Source: CAYOXX01 sp964408025
GTDB lineage: Bacteria > Acidobacteriota > DATKUA01
Length of the DNA: 64,000 nucleotides
Reading direction: 5' to 3'
Assembly: GCA_964408025.1 (NCBI GenBank)
Contig: CAYOXX010000003.1
Coordinates: 1-64,000 of the forward strand
Shown: positions 60,811-64,000 of the stretch, piece after piece
How positions within the stretch are numbered: position 1 is the stretch's first letter
How the letters are laid out: the number at the start of each line of letters is the position of its first letter
Program-made: the position numbers and the translations under genes
The notes under the pieces: model-generated
The model's database searches: none
What the model was told of the DNA's origin: nothing
Seen by the model: only the letters and a program-made list of their open reading frames with translations

Positions 60811-61380
60811 TCATAAGTCCTGCCCTAGCTCTGCCAGGACGGCGGCGAAGATCTCGATTGCGTCCCAAAGGTTCTGGATGCGCAGGTTCTCGTTGGGGGC
60901 GTGCTGGTTGTTGTCGTGGTTGGCTACCGGCAGGCCGACAGTGGGTGTCTCCAGGACGTCGTTGAAGAGGTACATCGGCACGCTGCCGCCCAGCGTCGGC
61001 ATGACTATTGGGGGCTCGCCGAGCGCGCCCTCGATCACGTTGATCAGCGCCCGCGAGACCGGCAGCTCGAGCGGGGTGCGCGCCGGCGGGTAGCCCTCGG
61101 TCTCCAGCAGGCGCGCTTCGATGCCGCGGCGGCTCATCATGTCGGCGATGTGCTCCGCGTTCATGCGAATATTCTCGCTGTCGGAGGCGACGTTGGGGAT
61201 TGCCAGCAGCTCGGCGAACTCGCGCACGATCTCGGCCTCGTGCTGCTGGCGGTATTCGCGCACAAATTCCCGCAAGCTCTCCGGGTCCGGAGCGCCCTGC
61301 TGCGCTCCCGCCCCGCCGGGGGCGGCCAACAACAGCAGTGCGGAGAGACCGAAAAGCGTAATCGATTCTAGCCTTAGCAT
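60811..61380 (-). pseudogene. M20 metallopeptidase with the catalytic middle deleted
   Basis: A 189-residue frame with a signal peptide. Residues 30-108 match the N-terminus of M20 peptidases (IVREFAELLAIPNVASDSEN, ADMMSRRGIEARLLETEG). Residues 110-189 match the very C-terminus (SRALINVIEGALGEPPIVMP, TLGGSVPMYLFND, NHDNNQHAPNENLRIQNLWD). The two join at PPA|RTPLELP with about 280 residues missing, including the HxD metal-binding motif, the catalytic Glu and the dimerisation domain. The frame is kept, so the deletion was in frame, or an assembly error joined the ends. It cannot be an active peptidase. Confidence 0.78.
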
Positions 61381-61623
61381 TCTTCACCCTCCTGATTTGC
61401 GGACAAACTATAGCACGTAAACAATATTGCAGGTTCACGTCCTGCGACACTTCGATGTGCCCGAGCCATAAATAACAGATTGACATCGGCTCGGGATGTG
61501 GTAGAAAGCTGTAATAGAATTATCGTAGGAGATTTCAATGAGGCTGATTCACGCATTCGCTAGTATCTACTCGATTAGGGGCGATTTTTATTATATCAAT
61601 TCAATAGAATATAGAGCAATGCC

Positions 61624-62589
61624 ATGTCCGTAGAAAATTTATTGGTGTTGTTGATTATAACTCTTATAGGAGTGTTATTCGCAGCATTTATAAGAAGATC
61701 AAGTAAGTCTAAGCATAAACGCGGTGTTCAGTATCATATTATCAAAGGTACAGAGGAATTAAATGATAATAACTTAAAAAGACAAGATTTGTCAAAGGAA
61801 ATATCAGAGCCATGGTGTTTCTTTCGACCCGACAAAATGTTTAGTGAGGAAATAACATCTAAATTGGATTACATTGATCACGGAACAGTTAGAGAGATTA
61901 TCTATGAGCATTACCCAGAAGATTCATCTATATCTTTTGGATCTTTACCTACAATTTTATCACCAATGTTTTGGGAGGCAATTTCTGGCAGAAAACAAAG
62001 TGAGATATCATCATTCAAATATCAAGGGAAACCCATTTCTAAGAGTAAATATATAAGATATATGAAAACATGGAACTACCAGAGAGATATTTTTAAAGTA
62101 TATTTAACTGATATTGATTTATATATTAGAACATTAAACAGAAACTATGTGAACTTTGTACTTAATAATAATCAAATAATTAATGATATAAATAGACGTC
62201 TGACGGCTATGCAAACATTCAAAGATTCAATTAGGAGAAGAGAATGGCCTAAATTATTATTAATTGTTTCTGAGATACCAATTACTGAGTTAGATCATTC
62301 GTTCACAATAACAAAACATATGCTAATATCATTGTACAGAGGCGAAGAACTAGAATCTCATAAAGGGCATTTTTATTATCATCCCAAAAGGAGTGATTTT
62401 CTTGAAGAAGCTTGGGCTAAAAAATGGTTATTGTCAATTAAATATGGACAAGAGAGAGAGAATTGGCCTAGCGAGATTAGAGAAACGTATGATATTGTAA
62501 AATATGAAGACGAATGTAGAGTATTTAATACAAATTCTATAGAAACCATAAAGAGAAATTTAGAATCTCTTCTAGCAAAATATAGATGA
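61624..62589 (+). CDS. Orphan AT-rich gene, membrane-anchored protein of unknown function
   Basis: A 321-residue protein with an N-terminal membrane segment (LLVLLIITLIGVLFAAFI) and a basic, then mixed soluble part rich in Ile, Asn and Lys. No domain is recognised. Base and codon use are clearly AT-rich against the GC-rich surroundings. The 240 bases before and 330 after are equally AT-rich. These features suggest recent transfer. A TTGACA at about 61480 upstream may be part of a promoter. Confidence 0.65.
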   Translation: MSVENLLVLLIITLIGVLFAAFIRRSSKSKHKRGVQYHIIKGTEELNDNNLKRQDLSKEISEPWCFFRPDKMFSEEITSKLDYIDHGTVREIIYEHYPEDSSISFGSLPTILSPMFWEAISGRKQSEISSFKYQGKPISKSKYIRYMKTWNYQRDIFKVYLTDIDLYIRTLNRNYVNFVLNNNQIINDINRRLTAMQTFKDSIRRREWPKLLLIVSEIPITELDHSFTITKHMLISLYRGEELESHKGHFYYHPKRSDFLEEAWAKKWLLSIKYGQERENWPSEIRETYDIVKYEDECRVFNTNSIETIKRNLESLLAKYR

Positions 62590-62927
62590 TATAATGTTAT
62601 ATATCATCTTTTGTTTTACAAAATGATAAATTGGGAAAGAATATATTTGAATAATATTAGCTATTCGTAAAGAAAAATCGAGAAATAATATAATTGAATT
62701 ATATAACTAATGCCACATGCATACTTATAGAAGATCTGGGAATGAGAGCAGCATAGGCAATAACGAAAAAGCAAGACGTTAATGGATAAAATATAGGAAT
62801 AGACATAATTAGTTGAATGGTTTTGAAGGATATTGATAAAAAGAGATCGCGTATTTCAGTAAAGAAATTCCTTTTCATCGTATCTACGTTTATGGTAAAA
62901 CCTTGTTGAATACTAATGGGGGCGGCA
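62590..62927. other. AT-rich non-coding flank of the orphan gene
   Basis: 338 bases of AT-rich sequence after the orphan gene with no coding frame or RNA that I can support. The composition returns to GC-rich at about 62915, exactly where the MetE-like gene starts. Confidence 0.55.
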
Positions 62928-63911
62928 ATGAACTTGCTAACCGCCAGCGTCGGCAGCTACCCGCGCATCGGCGACGGCCACGAGCAGCAGGCGGTTCGCC
63001 GCGCCATGCGGCTGTGGGAGGCCGGTAAGATCCACGTCGGCGATCTCGAGGAGGCGCACCAGCAGGCGGCCCGCTGGGCGATCGAGGAGCAGGAGGCGGC
63101 CGGTATCGAGGTCGTCACCGACGGCCTGGTGCGCTGGTACGACCATTACTCGCACATCGCGGGGCGCCTGGCCGGGTGCAAGGTAGACGGCCTCGTGCGC
63201 TTCGCCGACACCAACTACTACGTGCGCGAGGCGGTGGTCGAGGGCGAGATCGGCTGGTCCGGGTCGATCCTGCGCCGCGAGTACGAGTTCGCCGCCGGCG
63301 TCGCTAACCGACCGGTAAAGATGGTGGTCACCGGGCCGCACACGATCGCCCACCACTCGATAAACGAAGGCGGTGTCTACGCCGACAGGGCTGAGCTCGC
63401 CATAGCCTACGCCAAGGCACTGGCCCTCGAGGTCGCAGACCTCGTCGACGCCGGCTGCCGCCACATCCAGATCGACGAGCCGCTGATCCACCAGCACCCG
63501 GGCTGGCTCGAGGTCAACGCCGAGACTCTGGCGCTACTGGCGGCGGGGAAGGGCGAGGCGACCCTGGCGCTCTGCCTCTACTTCGGCGACGCGGCGCCGG
63601 TCTACGATGCCCTCCAGGAGCTGCCGGTCGACGACCTCTACCTCGACTTCACCTACAGCCCCGCCCTGCCGGACCTGATCGCCTCGCAGGGTTCCGACAA
63701 GCGCCTCGGCCTGGGGCTGATCGACGGACGCAACACCCGGCTGGAGAGAGCCGACGAGGTGCTGCCGCTACTTGAGGTAATCGCCACCAACCTGGACGAG
63801 GCGATCCTGGCGCCGAGCTGCGGCCTCGAGTACCTGCCGCGCGACCGCGCGCGCCGCAAGCTGGAGCGGCTCGTCGAGATTAGGGACGCCTTCGCGGGGG
63901 TCGGATCATGA
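62928..63911 (+). CDS. Cobalamin-independent methionine synthase-like (MetE core) protein
   Basis: A protein of 327 residues related to the C-terminal catalytic half of MetE. Seen blocks: ASVGSYPRIGDGHEQQAVRR, MVVTGPHTIAHHSINEGG, HIQIDEPLI (Asp/Glu for methionine) and ILAPSCGLEYLPRDRAR (zinc Cys). The first zinc block normally reads HxC; here it is ALCLYFGD, with the His replaced by Leu. Activity as a methionine synthase is therefore uncertain. ATG 62928 is chosen with GGGGGCGG upstream; ATG 62916 is possible. It overlaps the next gene by four bases. Confidence 0.8.
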   Translation: MNLLTASVGSYPRIGDGHEQQAVRRAMRLWEAGKIHVGDLEEAHQQAARWAIEEQEAAGIEVVTDGLVRWYDHYSHIAGRLAGCKVDGLVRFADTNYYVREAVVEGEIGWSGSILRREYEFAAGVANRPVKMVVTGPHTIAHHSINEGGVYADRAELAIAYAKALALEVADLVDAGCRHIQIDEPLIHQHPGWLEVNAETLALLAAGKGEATLALCLYFGDAAPVYDALQELPVDDLYLDFTYSPALPDLIASQGSDKRLGLGLIDGRNTRLERADEVLPLLEVIATNLDEAILAPSCGLEYLPRDRARRKLERLVEIRDAFAGVGS

Positions 63912-64000
63912 GCCGCGCGAAGCTCAAGGAGCTGAGCATCGAGCTGCCGCTCTTCCCGGTCACCGCCGTCGGCAGCTACCCGAAGCCAAAAAACCTCAAG
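63908..64000 (+). CDS. Second MetE-like protein, start only (runs off the window)
   Basis: The first 31 codons read MSRAKLKELSIELPLFPVT, then AVGSYPKPKNLK. The VGSYPKP block is the start of a MetE core domain. It overlaps the previous gene (ATGA), so two MetE-like proteins are encoded in tandem. Confidence 0.75.
   Translation, partial: MSRAKLKELSIELPLFPVTAVGSYPKPKNLK

Overview
The window is 64 kb of mostly high-GC bacterial DNA from a draft or metagenome-type assembly: two 10-N scaffold gaps lie inside genes at 32672-32681 and 59112-59121. It carries a Pup-proteasome operon (dop, pup, prcB, prcA, pafA) beside a flagellin-type glycosylation island (pseudaminic acid genes plus a Maf transferase). 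Pup systems are best known from Actinobacteria but also occur in Nitrospirae and several other, often uncultured, phyla. The mixture here fits one of those groups better than a classical actinobacterium, but I cannot name the phylum.

Layout. 0-7.4 kb: housekeeping genes (argS, a histidine phosphatase, cdd, a nucleoside phosphorylase), a lone GT4 glycosyltransferase, a secreted metallo-beta-lactamase-fold protein and a PilZ protein, with two full copies of a 255-bp terminal-inverted-repeat element. 7.5-15.1 kb: a minus-strand glycan unit (zinc-ribbon protein, GT-B protein, a 1364-residue multidomain transferase, two sulfotransferases). 15.5-20.0 kb: the divergent plus-strand nonulosonic acid operon (pseG, an SpsF-type cytidylyltransferase, a formyltransferase, pseI, a methyltransferase). 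20.0-39.1 kb: a long minus-strand unit. Its promoter-proximal half is tightly overlapping: AAC(3)-like, DUF4910-like, ACP, AMP-ligase, Fe-ADH, LuxE-like, GNAT, LuxC-like and B12 radical SAM genes. Its distal half holds TPR, GT, NHL/TPR, GT4 and sulfotransferase genes. 39.5-46.0 kb: pseB, pseC, GT4, then GT2, Maf and acpS. 46-52.4 kb: a C45 peptidase, an MscS channel, an FGE-domain protein, a kelch-repeat protein and an FGE gene fragment. 52.7-60.8 kb: a broken GIY-YIG gene, tRNA-Ala, the Pup-proteasome operon, a coiled-coil secreted protein and an M29-like peptidase. 60.8-64 kb: a gutted M20 peptidase, an AT-rich islet with an orphan gene, and a MetE-like pair.

How the genes work together. 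pseB and pseC make the 4-amino sugar nucleotide. A formyl or acyl group is added, pseG removes UDP, pseI condenses the sugar with PEP, the cytidylyltransferase activates it, and Maf would place it on flagellin. The formyltransferase inside the pseG-pseI operon, with no obvious PseH next to it, suggests an N-formylated pseudaminic acid. The ACP/AMP-ligase/LuxE/LuxC/Fe-ADH set with AAC(3)-like, DUF4910-like and radical SAM proteins looks like a carrier-protein-based reductive acyl pathway feeding an unusual decoration of the same glycan. This is my best candidate for an undescribed system. Three sulfotransferases and a multidomain methyltransferase/glycosyltransferase point to a further decorated polymer.

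Decay and mobility signals: a family of TA-flanked inverted-repeat elements (two complete, one internally deleted copy between dop and pup, and end fragments at pseB and prcA), a frameshift at the radical SAM C-terminus, a frameshifted GIY-YIG gene, an FGE fragment, and an M20 peptidase missing its catalytic middle.
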